Positions 27,393-33,749 of a DNA stretch of 33,749 bases are shown here, one piece after another. This DNA comes from Bacillota bacterium. Lineage in GTDB: Bacteria > Bacillota > UBA4882 > UBA8346. Below the pieces are notes generated by a model that worked only from the letters and a program-made list of their open reading frames with translations, was not told where the DNA came from and searched no databases. The translations under genes and the position numbers were made by a program. Where the stretch lies: positions 1-33,749 of the forward strand of contig JAAYEK010000143.1 in the NCBI GenBank assembly GCA_012728785.1, written 5' to 3'. The first letter of the stretch is position 1; each line of letters starts with the position of its first letter.

Positions 27393-28607
27393 TTATTTCT
27401 TCACTTTCTGTTCCAAACCAGCCTGGACCTTAATGGGCAGACCAAAGAGGTTGATAAACCCTTCGGCGTCTTTCTGGTTATATACTTCGTCCGCGCCAAA
27501 GGTGGCCAAATCTTCCTGATAAAGGGAGAAAGGCGACTTCCGGCCGACTGTTTGAGCGCTTCCTTTATATAGTTTGACTTTAACAGCGCCGGTGACCCTG
27601 TTTTGAGTCTCATCGACGAATGCGTCCATCGCTTTCTTTAAGGGAGTGAACCATTGGCCATTATAAACCAACTCCGCATAACGCCCGGCCATCATCTGTT
27701 TATAATGAAGCGTATCCCGATCGAGAGTAATCGTTTCCAAAGCATGATGGGCTTCATAAAGAATCGTGCCTCCCGGCGTCTCATAAACGCCCCTGGATTT
27801 CATACCCACCAGCCGGTTTTCAACGATATCAACCCGTCCGACTCCGTGTTTACCACCTAGCTCATTGAGTTTAAGAATCAAGGCCACCGGATCATAACCC
27901 TGACCGTTAATGGCCACCGGAACACCTTTCTCAAAATCAATGGTGACAATCTCCGCTTTGTCCGGGGCTTTCTCCGGGGAAACCGTATAAAGAAACATAT
28001 CCTCGTTATATTCATTCCAAGGGTCTTCCAAAATCCCCCCCTCATAGCTGATATGTAAAAGGTTCCGGTCCATGGAGTAAGGCTTTGCCTTGGTTACCGG
28101 CACGTCAATCCCACGTTCTTCGGCATACTCGATCTCTTCTTCACGGGACTTAATATCCCATTCCCGCCAGGGAGCGATGATTTTCAAATCCGGCTTTAGA
28201 GCTTTAAAGGTTAGTTCGAAACGGACCTGATCATTACCTTTACCGGTTGCCCCATGAGCTACCGCATCAGCGCCCTCTTTGATGGCGATCTCCACCTGGC
28301 GTTTGGCAATCACCGGCCGAGCCACCGAGGTGCCCATCAAATATTTGCCTTCATAAACCGCGCCTGCTTTAAGCATTGGATAGATAAAATCCTGAACGAA
28401 TTCCGTCTTCAAGTCCTCGATATAAATCTTACTGGCCCCGGTTTTGATCGCCTTTTCATTCAAAGGATCAAGTTCCTCACCTTGCCCGACATCGGCGGCA
28501 TAAGCGATTACTTCACAACCGTAATTTTCCTTCAACCAGGGGATCAAAATCGATGTGTCCAATCCGCCCGAATAAGCTAGTACTACTTTCTTTGCCCTCT
28601 GTTCCAT
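27393..28607 (-). CDS. argG: Argininosuccinate synthase
   Basis: The enzyme joins citrulline and aspartate with ATP to make argininosuccinate, the penultimate step of arginine synthesis, in the cytoplasm. The N-terminal ATP pyrophosphatase loop AYSGGLDTS is at 10-18. The conserved [23 protein letters not shown] and SPEKAPD segments follow in the usual order. Length is 404 residues, the usual size. ATG 28607 has GAGGAGG upstream; a frame open to 28772 is excluded because it runs back into argD. It is the last gene of the operon, 32 bases after argD. The argininosuccinate lyase gene argH, often next, is absent here, since the following genes are unrelated. Confidence 0.97.
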   Translation of the reverse strand: MEQRAKKVVLAYSGGLDTSILIPWLKENYGCEVIAYAADVGQGEELDPLNEKAIKTGASKIYIEDLKTEFVQDFIYPMLKAGAVYEGKYLMGTSVARPVIAKRQVEIAIKEGADAVAHGATGKGNDQVRFELTFKALKPDLKIIAPWREWDIKSREEEIEYAEERGIDVPVTKAKPYSMDRNLLHISYEGGILEDPWNEYNEDMFLYTVSPEKAPDKAEIVTIDFEKGVPVAINGQGYDPVALILKLNELGGKHGVGRVDIVENRLVGMKSRGVYETPGGTILYEAHHALETITLDRDTLHYKQMMAGRYAELVYNGQWFTPLKKAMDAFVDETQNRVTGAVKVKLYKGSAQTVGRKSPFSLYQEDLATFGADEVYNQKDAEGFINLFGLPIKVQAGLEQKVKK

Positions 28608-28639
28608 GATAATCCTCCTCGTATGGTAGCGCCATTCAT

Positions 28640-29824
28640 TTATAAGTTTTTCAATACCTTCTTGAAGATGGCCAAACCCTCGTCCAAATCTTCCCGGCTG
28701 ATGTTTAACGCCGGTAAAATTCGAATCCCAGTCTCGGAAACGGCATTTACCACCAGTCCTTCTTCTAAGCAAGCCAACATCACTTGTTTACTGGGAACTT
28801 TCAAGTCCAGCGCCAGCATTAGGCCTAATCCACGACAACCATCGATTACCGGCATCTCCCGCCGCCAGTATTCCCAGGTGTCTTTGATATAATTCCCTTT
28901 GCGAAGAACCTCATCCAAAAAACCAGGTTCTTGCAGGAGCCTGAGGGTAACCAACCCCGCGGCATAGGCCATTGCGCCTCCGCCAATAGTGGTGCTATGA
29001 TCGCCGGGAGTAAAGATATCGGCTTTCTCATTCACCATCAAAGCGCCACAGGGAACTCCGCCGCCAAGACTTTTAGCGATGGTAACAATATCCGGCTTCA
29101 TATTAAAATGTTCGTAAGCGAATAATTTTCCGGTCCTGCCCAAACCGGTCTGGACTTCATCAACAATCATCAATAGATTGTATTTATAACAAATCCTAGC
29201 CAACCCTTCTACAAAATCAGGGTCTGCCGGATATACCCCGCCTTCTCCTTGGACCAGTTCCAGCATTACCGCGCATGTCTGTTCGGTAATCGCTCCCAGC
29301 CAGGATTTGAGGCTGTTATACTCGGCATAGGCAAAACCGGGGACTAGCGGCTGAAAGTCCTCTTGATATTGGGGTTTACCAGTTGCGGATAATGCCCCCA
29401 GAGTCCGCCCATGGAAAGACCCTTTAGCAGTAATAATTTGATACCTGCCGCCTAATTTGGTTTTACCATATTTCCGGGCCAATTTAATGGCCGCTTCGTT
29501 GGCTTCCGCTCCACTGTTAGCAAAAAAGACGCTGTGGTAATTGGTCAATTTCGTCAATTCATGGGCTAATTTAATCTGTTCTTCAAGATAAAAATAGTTT
29601 GATACATGAAGGATCTTCCCGGCTTGGTCCCTTAGGGCGGCGGTAATATCAGGATGACAGTGGCCAAAATTATTTACCGAAATCCCGCTCAGAAAATCGA
29701 TGTACTCCTTGCCATCCGCATCCCATAATCGGGAGCCCTCGCCCCGGGAAAAGGTAACGGGTAACCTGCCGACATTCTTCATTACCACTTCCTGGCCGAC
29801 TTCCACCGAACCTGCATTATTCAT
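28640..29824 (-). CDS. argD: Acetylornithine aminotransferase
   Basis: This PLP enzyme converts N-acetylglutamate semialdehyde to N-acetylornithine using glutamate. The class III aminotransferase pattern is complete: [15 protein letters not shown] for cofactor phosphate binding, [19 protein letters not shown] with the PLP-contacting Asp, and TIAKSLGGG with the Schiff-base Lys (Lys251 from this start). The protein is 394 residues, a normal length. I prefer ATG 29824, with AAAGG about 11 bases upstream. A GTG at 29833 is also in frame but sits only 2 bases after that site. It begins 15 bases past argB, so the two are tightly coupled. It could also serve in lysine synthesis as succinyl-DAP aminotransferase, as in some bacteria. 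Confidence 0.95.
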   Translation of the reverse strand: MNNAGSVEVGQEVVMKNVGRLPVTFSRGEGSRLWDADGKEYIDFLSGISVNNFGHCHPDITAALRDQAGKILHVSNYFYLEEQIKLAHELTKLTNYHSVFFANSGAEANEAAIKLARKYGKTKLGGRYQIITAKGSFHGRTLGALSATGKPQYQEDFQPLVPGFAYAEYNSLKSWLGAITEQTCAVMLELVQGEGGVYPADPDFVEGLARICYKYNLLMIVDEVQTGLGRTGKLFAYEHFNMKPDIVTIAKSLGGGVPCGALMVNEKADIFTPGDHSTTIGGGAMAYAAGLVTLRLLQEPGFLDEVLRKGNYIKDTWEYWRREMPVIDGCRGLGLMLALDLKVPSKQVMLACLEEGLVVNAVSETGIRILPALNISREDLDEGLAIFKKVLKNL

Positions 29825-29839
29825 TCTTTTCACAACCTT

Positions 29840-30730
29840 TCATTCCACTACCATAGTTCCAATCCCTTTATCGGTTAAGATCTCCAGTAACATTGAGTGC
29901 AGTTGTCTGCCGTCGATGATATGGGTCCGGTTTACACCGGCTTTTAGGGCGGTAATACAAGCTTGAACTTTAGGAATCATTCCACCCTCGATTTGGCCTT
30001 GGTTAATCATTTGATAAGCCCGTTCCACTTTTAGAGCAGAAATTAAGCTCCCTTTATCCTGATAATCCTCGAAAATCCCTTCCACATCGGTGAGCATGAT
30101 CAGTTTTTCCGCTTTCAAGGCAGCCGCCAACTCCCCGGCGGCGGTATCAGCGTTAATATTATAACTGGCTCCGTCCTCTCCCGCCCCAACCGATGAAATT
30201 ACCGGAATGTAATTGGAGGCGATCAACTCTTCTAAGATATGGGTATTGATTTTGGTTACTTCTCCAACGAATCCGATATCCGGAATCTCGCCCTGATAAT
30301 CATCGGGCATAGTTGGCGCTGTTTGCTTGGCCACCAGCAAGTTGGCGTCTTGTCCGGAAAGACCGACAGCGTTACCGCCTAACAAATTCAACTTGGCGAC
30401 AATTTCTTTATTCAATTTTCCGACCAAAACCATTTGGACTATTTCCATGGTTTCACCGTCGGTAACCCGTAATCCTTGCACAAATTGGGATTTCTTGCCG
30501 ACCCGGTTTAGCATTTGGGTTATTTCCGGTCCTCCGCCGTGAATCAGAACCGGATTGACCCCCAAGAACTTCAAAAGGACGATATCCTGCATCACGCCCC
30601 GTTTCAAATCTTCGTTAATCATGGCGTTCCCGCCGTACTTAATGACGAAAGTCTTCCCAAAATACTTACGTATATATGGTATCGCTTCGATTAATACTTC
30701 CGCTTTGGCGACTAACCCATTCATCCTCAT
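29840..30730 (-). CDS. argB: Acetylglutamate kinase
   Basis: This amino-acid kinase phosphorylates N-acetylglutamate, the second step of the acetylated ornithine pathway. Family motifs are present: FVIKYGGNAM near the N-terminus, the LIHGGGPEI glycine-rich loop, GLRVTD, and the C-terminal LTDVEGIF and EGGMIPKV segments. It has 296 residues from ATG 30730, which follows AAGGAG by 4 bases; a second in-frame ATG at 30724 is also well placed. The frame extends to a TTG at 30775 overlapping the argJ stop, but no ribosome site supports it. Arginine-sensitive forms carry an extra N-terminal helix, and the first 20 residues here could form it, so feedback inhibition by arginine is possible (inference). 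Confidence 0.96.
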   Translation of the reverse strand: MRMNGLVAKAEVLIEAIPYIRKYFGKTFVIKYGGNAMINEDLKRGVMQDIVLLKFLGVNPVLIHGGGPEITQMLNRVGKKSQFVQGLRVTDGETMEIVQMVLVGKLNKEIVAKLNLLGGNAVGLSGQDANLLVAKQTAPTMPDDYQGEIPDIGFVGEVTKINTHILEELIASNYIPVISSVGAGEDGASYNINADTAAGELAAALKAEKLIMLTDVEGIFEDYQDKGSLISALKVERAYQMINQGQIEGGMIPKVQACITALKAGVNRTHIIDGRQLHSMLLEILTDKGIGTMVVE

Positions 30731-30771
30731 TACACTCCTTGTGTCAATCAATTCAATATGACGACCCCTAC

Positions 30772-31974
30772 TCAAGTCCGGTAACTACCATTAATTTTGA
30801 CATAATCGTAACTCAAATCGCAAGTCCAAACCGAAGCCGATTCGGTCCCGTCACCCAAATCGATCTTAATCAGTATTTCTTTTTGCGATAAGATCCCTTT
30901 CGCCTTGGCCTCATTAAAGACCAAACCGATTCCTTTTTGATAAACCAATAAATCCCCTAAGTAAATCAGGATCTGTTCCGGATCAATCTCAACTCCGGAA
31001 TACCCCACTGCCGCCAAAATCCGACCCCAATTGGCATCCTCGCCGAAGAGCGCCGTCTTCACCAAGTTGGAGGTAGCTACCGATTTACCGACTTTGACTG
31101 CTTCAGCCTCAGTCTTAGCGCCCGTAATATTAATCTCCACCAATTTGGTAGCCCCTTCGCCGTCCCGGGCCATCATCTTCGCCAGTTCCAAACAGACCTG
31201 GGTCAAAGCCTGAACAAAAGTTAGATAATCGTTATTAGCCGTGGTAATCGGCGGATTTTCCGCAAGACCATTGGCTAATACGAATAAAGTATCATTAGTG
31301 CTGGTATCGCCATCAACGGTAATCCGGTTAAACGAACATTCCCCCGCCAGGGCGATTGCCTTTTGAAGCAAACTTTGCTCAATCTTGGCGTCGGTGGTGA
31401 TAAAGCCGAGCATGGTGGCCATGTCGGGATGAATCATTCCCGAACCTTTAGCAATACCGCCAATCCGGACGGTTGCCCCACCCAATTCAATTTCGACCGC
31501 CACTTCCTTGGGAAAAGTATCGGTAGTCATAATCGCTTTGGCTGCCGCTGGGCTGCCATTCTCCGTAAGCATAACGCTTTTAGCCGCTAAAACGGTTTCA
31601 ATCTTTTCCACCGGCAAGGCCACGCCGATCACTCCGGTAGAAGCCACCAAAACCGAATCCATCGGAATATTAAGGGCTGTTCCAACGGCAGTGGCCATCC
31701 TCCGGGCCGCCTCCATGCCTACTGCTCCCACACACGCATTGGCGTTACCACTATTGGCGATAATAGCCTGGGCTTTGCCTTTCTTTAAAAACTCTTTACT
31801 TAGGATAACCGGAGCCGCCTGAACTTGATTGGTAGTAAAAATCCCAGCCGCATCAGCCGCAACTTCGGAATAGATCAAGGCCAGATCGGGTAATTGATTT
31901 TTTTTAATACCGCAGGTGATCCCGGCCGCTTTAAACCCTCGCGCCGCCGTAACCCCGCCGGAAATGGTCTTCAT
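30772..31974 (-). CDS. argJ: Ornithine acetyltransferase / N-acetylglutamate synthase (ArgJ)
   Basis: ArgJ moves the acetyl group from N-acetylornithine to glutamate, so the pathway recycles its acetyl groups; bifunctional forms also use acetyl-CoA. The precursor cuts itself at the Ala-Thr bond in HPDMATMLG. Here that places the new N-terminal nucleophile at Thr187. The TVDGDTSTNDT segment and the SGNANAC and ASTGVIG motifs are intact. It has 400 residues from ATG 31974, with TGGAGG about 9 bases upstream. It lies 87 bases after argC, a gap filled partly by a palindromic repeat. With argJ present and no argA or argE nearby, the operon uses the cyclic pathway. Whether it is bifunctional cannot be told from sequence alone. 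Confidence 0.96.
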   Translation of the reverse strand: MKTISGGVTAARGFKAAGITCGIKKNQLPDLALIYSEVAADAAGIFTTNQVQAAPVILSKEFLKKGKAQAIIANSGNANACVGAVGMEAARRMATAVGTALNIPMDSVLVASTGVIGVALPVEKIETVLAAKSVMLTENGSPAAAKAIMTTDTFPKEVAVEIELGGATVRIGGIAKGSGMIHPDMATMLGFITTDAKIEQSLLQKAIALAGECSFNRITVDGDTSTNDTLFVLANGLAENPPITTANNDYLTFVQALTQVCLELAKMMARDGEGATKLVEINITGAKTEAEAVKVGKSVATSNLVKTALFGEDANWGRILAAVGYSGVEIDPEQILIYLGDLLVYQKGIGLVFNEAKAKGILSQKEILIKIDLGDGTESASVWTCDLSYDYVKINGSYRT

Positions 31975-32037
31975 TGGAAAAACCTCCAATTAAATTTGAT
32001 TATATCATATTTCCCATGGAATAAATGAATTTTTATT

Positions 32038-32065
32038 GTAGGGCCGATTCATGAATCGCCCCTAC
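32038..32065. repeat. 28-bp palindromic repeat at the 3' end of argC
   Basis: The arms GTAGGGCCGATTCA (32038-32051) and TGAATCGCCCCTAC (32052-32065) are reverse complements with one mismatch and no loop. The argC stop codon (32062-32064) lies inside one arm. Palindromes of this GTAGGG...CCCTAC type occur as dispersed intergenic repeats in many bacterial genomes, as I recall. Here it may act as a hairpin between argC and argJ in the message. Confidence 0.75.
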
Positions 32066-33105
32066 GGATAAACCGGCCATTGCTGTTGCAATCCCATGGT
32101 TTCAGGTAGGTCGCAGATGAGGTTCATGTTTTGGACCGCTTGCCCGGAAGCGCCTTTTACCATATTGTCAATGACCGAGACCACAATCATCTGGTTAGTG
32201 CGTTTATCAACCCGAACCCCGATTTGGCAGCAGTTAGTCCCGACCGCCCATTTCAGTTCCGGCAGTTGCGGCTCTTTAAGGACTTTGATGAAGGGTTCGC
32301 CTTGATAATACCGGGCTAAAATCTCCTCAACCTCCTGGGTGGTCACACTCTTAGTTAAACTAAGATGGATGGTGCTCAATATACCACGGGCTACCGGCAA
32401 CAGATGCGGGGTAAATGAAACCTTAACCGCTCTACCGGCCCCATGTGACAGCTCCTGTTCAATCTCGGGAGTATGGCGGTGACCGGCTAAACCGTATGCT
32501 TTGAAGTTTCCGAACAACTCCGGATAATTATACGCTGCTTCCGCTTTACGCCCGGCCCCGGAAACCCCGGATTTGGAATCGATAATAATCCGGTCCGGAT
32601 CAACCCAACCTTCCTTCAACAGGGGATAAACCGGCAAAATGACGCTGGTGGGATAACAGCCGGGATTACCAATGAGCATTGCCTGGCGGATCTCCTTCCG
32701 GTAGATCTCGGGCAACCCATAGGCAGCGGTTTTGGTCAACTCGCCTTGGGTATGGGTAAGTTTATACCAGGTTTGATAGGTAGCGGCATCCCGAAAACGG
32801 AAATCAGCTCCCAAGTCAATCACCTTTTGCCCTTTTTCCAGTAACGGAGGAACCAGTTCCAAAGCTACGCCATGGGGCAACGCCAGAAAGACCACGTCAC
32901 AACCGGCGACTGCATCGGGAGAGTCGGAACCGCTAAAGACCGGCCCGTTCCAACCTGTGAAATTGCCGTATACTTCTTCCAACTTCCGTCCCGCATTGGT
33001 CCGGGAAGTAATTGCCGTAATTTCAGCCTCGGGATGATTGGCCAAGATTCTTACCAATTCATTGCCCGTATATCCCGTAGCTCCAATAATACCAACTTTA
33101 ATCAT
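32062..33105 (-). CDS. argC: N-acetyl-gamma-glutamyl-phosphate reductase
   Basis: The enzyme reduces N-acetylglutamyl phosphate with NADPH to the semialdehyde, the third step of the pathway. The Rossmann loop is GIIGATGYTGNEL (5-17). The catalytic Cys150 lies in GNPGCYPTS, and the active-site His in the GLAGHRHTPE segment. Length is 347 residues, as usual. The ATG at 33105 follows AAAGGAG by about 9 bases. It is the first gene of the operon, about 32 bases past the predicted transcription start, with an ArgR-type operator further upstream. Its final codons run into a palindromic repeat that supplies the stop codon, so the last few residues may not be ancestral. Confidence 0.97.
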   Translation of the reverse strand: MIKVGIIGATGYTGNELVRILANHPEAEITAITSRTNAGRKLEEVYGNFTGWNGPVFSGSDSPDAVAGCDVVFLALPHGVALELVPPLLEKGQKVIDLGADFRFRDAATYQTWYKLTHTQGELTKTAAYGLPEIYRKEIRQAMLIGNPGCYPTSVILPVYPLLKEGWVDPDRIIIDSKSGVSGAGRKAEAAYNYPELFGNFKAYGLAGHRHTPEIEQELSHGAGRAVKVSFTPHLLPVARGILSTIHLSLTKSVTTQEVEEILARYYQGEPFIKVLKEPQLPELKWAVGTNCCQIGVRVDKRTNQMIVVSVIDNMVKGASGQAVQNMNLICDLPETMGLQQQWPVYP

Positions 33106-33143
33106 TTGATCATGCTCCTTTTAAGGATCTAAGTTTATTTATA

Positions 33144-33172
33144 ATTATACAAAATATATGTATATTTAGCAA
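33144..33172 (-). promoter_or_regulatory. Sigma-70-type promoter of the arg operon
   Basis: On the minus strand TTGCTA (33167-33172) and TATAAT (33144-33149) are separated by 17 bases, the optimal spacing. The -10 is a perfect match and the -35 matches 4 of 6. Transcription would begin near 33137, leaving a leader of about 32 bases before argC. The -10 also overlaps a weak ARG-box-like string (33138-33151). Confidence 0.75.
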
Positions 33173-33224
33173 GAAAAAATTCTTTTGTTTAACTATATTT
33201 AACTACTATCTTGCTTATGCATCG

Positions 33225-33242
33225 AATGAATAATTATTCTTT
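33225..33242. promoter_or_regulatory. ARG box, probable ArgR operator
   Basis: The 18 bases AATGAATAATTATTCTTT match the ARG box core TGAAT-wwww-ATTCA at 13 of 14 positions. The site lies 50-70 bases upstream of the -35 of the argC promoter. ArgR represses arginine synthesis genes when arginine is abundant, so this operon is probably under that control, perhaps by looping to the weaker site at the -10. Confidence 0.7.
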
Positions 33243-33370
33243 ACCCCTCGGTTAACGCATCATAATTCCATATACCCTAATGATTTCCTGCAATCAACAA
33301 AAATATATTGGCAACTTCGGAGACAATCTCATTTCTAACTTTCAATTTTGAAAATGGTCGCGAACTTCCC

Positions 33371-33580
33371 GTAGGAACCGTTCAACAAGCCGTAGAAGTC
33401 AATAAACAAATGGTAGGAAACGCCGGTCAAGCCGTAGGAGTCGTTGAGTAACTTGGAGGAATGACTGTGCAACTAGTAGGAGTAGTTGAATAACCAGTAG
33501 GAATAGTTGAGTTAATTGTAGGAATCGTTAAGCAACACGTAGGAACCATTGGACGACTCGTAGGGGTGAATGGAAACCCG
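33371..33580. repeat. Ten tandem copies of a 21-bp repeat
   Basis: Ten units follow without a gap, each 21 bases, nearly all beginning GTAGGA (unit 2 GTAGAA, unit 5 GGAGGA, unit 10 GTAGGG), often with GTTGA or GTTAA at positions 10-14. Position 1 of every unit falls on an exact 21-base step. In one plus-strand frame units 1-4 read as heptapeptides beginning Val-Gly or Val-Glu, but TAA stops in units 4 and 6 break the frame. It is not a CRISPR because there are no spacers. Confidence 0.9.
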
Positions 33581-33599
33581 ACTCACCCGGCCTCCGGCC

Positions 33600-33649
33600 A
33601 CCCTCTCTGCTTTGAAGTTTGTTTCGCATGCAGTTTCAGCAAAGAGGGT
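33600..33649. repeat. Imperfect palindrome, ACCCTCT arms
   Basis: ACCCTCTCTGCT (33600-33611) and AGCAAAGAGGGT (33638-33649) pair with one mismatch around a 26-base loop. A small GGCC-TCC-GGCC hairpin precedes it (33589-33599). The block lies next to the tandem array and looks like a dispersed intergenic repeat rather than a terminator, since no T-run follows. Confidence 0.6.
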
Positions 33650-33679
33650 AAGGAAACCGACAAGTACCGATCTTTCTAG

Positions 33680-33727
33680 CCTCTCTTTCCTGAAAAGCCA
33701 ATCAGAAATAGCTTCCGAGGAGAGAGG
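33680..33727. repeat. Second palindrome with CCTCTCT arms
   Basis: CCTCTCT (33680-33686) and AGAGAGG (33721-33727) are exact reverse complements, with an inner AAGC/GCTT pair between them. It resembles the ACCCTCT palindrome about 30 bases away, so the two may be copies of one repeat family. No gene is visible between 33172 and the right edge of the window. Confidence 0.5.
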
Positions 33728-33749
33728 GGCAAATCATTTCCGACTATAA

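Noticed and set aside
30731-30775. Upstream TTG start for argB overlapping the argJ stop
   Set aside because: The added 15 residues are not supported by a ribosome site, whereas ATG 30730 follows AAGGAG at good spacing.
33106-33224. T-box or other riboswitch leader before argC
   Set aside because: The predicted leader is only about 32 bases, too short for a T-box, and contains no terminator or T-box core sequence.
33284-33457. Plus-strand open frame through repeat units 1-4 reading as heptapeptides beginning Val-Gly or Val-Glu
   Set aside because: It has no ATG or ribosome site at a sensible place and stops at TAA in unit 4, and the same frame is stopped again in unit 6. At most it is a decayed coding repeat.
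33371-33580. CRISPR array
   Set aside because: The units abut directly with no spacers, are too short and vary among themselves, and there are no cas genes nearby.

Overview
All recognisable genes lie on the minus strand, so the window is transcribed from right to left. The argC-argJ-argB-argD-argG order is common in Bacillota. A CsgG-type protein whose C-terminal part looks like an outer-membrane beta-barrel points to a cell with an outer membrane. My best guess is an anaerobic or uncultured diderm Bacillota lineage. That is inference; there is no rRNA or other taxonomic marker in the window.

Layout, right to left. (1) 33106-33749 is non-coding. It holds two imperfect palindromes, an array of ten 21-bp tandem repeats, an ArgR-type operator and a good sigma-70 promoter. 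(2) 33105-27393 is an arginine biosynthesis operon, argC-argJ-argB-argD-argG, ending in a hairpin. (3) 27098-25518 is a secreted CsgG-domain protein with its own terminator. (4) 25155-21464 is a three-gene unit: a GH13 alpha-glucan enzyme, an exported transglutaminase-like protein and a small membrane protein, then a terminator. (5) 21328-20228 is a lipoprotein with a beta-propeller. (6) 20096-18709 is a small cluster: a sigma region-2-like ORF, an overlapping Myb/SANT-like ORF, and a Fic protein with a VbhA-like N-terminus, closed by a terminator. (7) 18214-18676 is AT-rich non-coding DNA. (8) 18213 to the left edge is an NRPS/PKS operon of at least four genes; the fourth runs off the window.

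The assembly line begins with a FAAL-ACP-C-A-PCP protein. It should activate a fatty acid, load it on an ACP and condense it with the A-domain substrate. Three PKS proteins follow. The first (8284-12741) has Ser in place of the ketosynthase (KS) cysteine and an acyltransferase (AT) without catalytic Ser, but its ketoreductase (KR) tetrad is intact. The second (3832-8253) has an intact KS, an equally broken AT, and a KR without its catalytic Tyr. The third (1-3839, partial) has an intact KS and an intact malonyl-type AT. The broken and working domains are complementary: KS from the second, KR from the first, AT from the third. This suggests that several polypeptides share one functional extension module, which is the most interesting feature of the window. 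The NRPS adenylation domain also lacks the Asp that normally holds an alpha-amino group, so its substrate may not be an ordinary alpha-amino acid.
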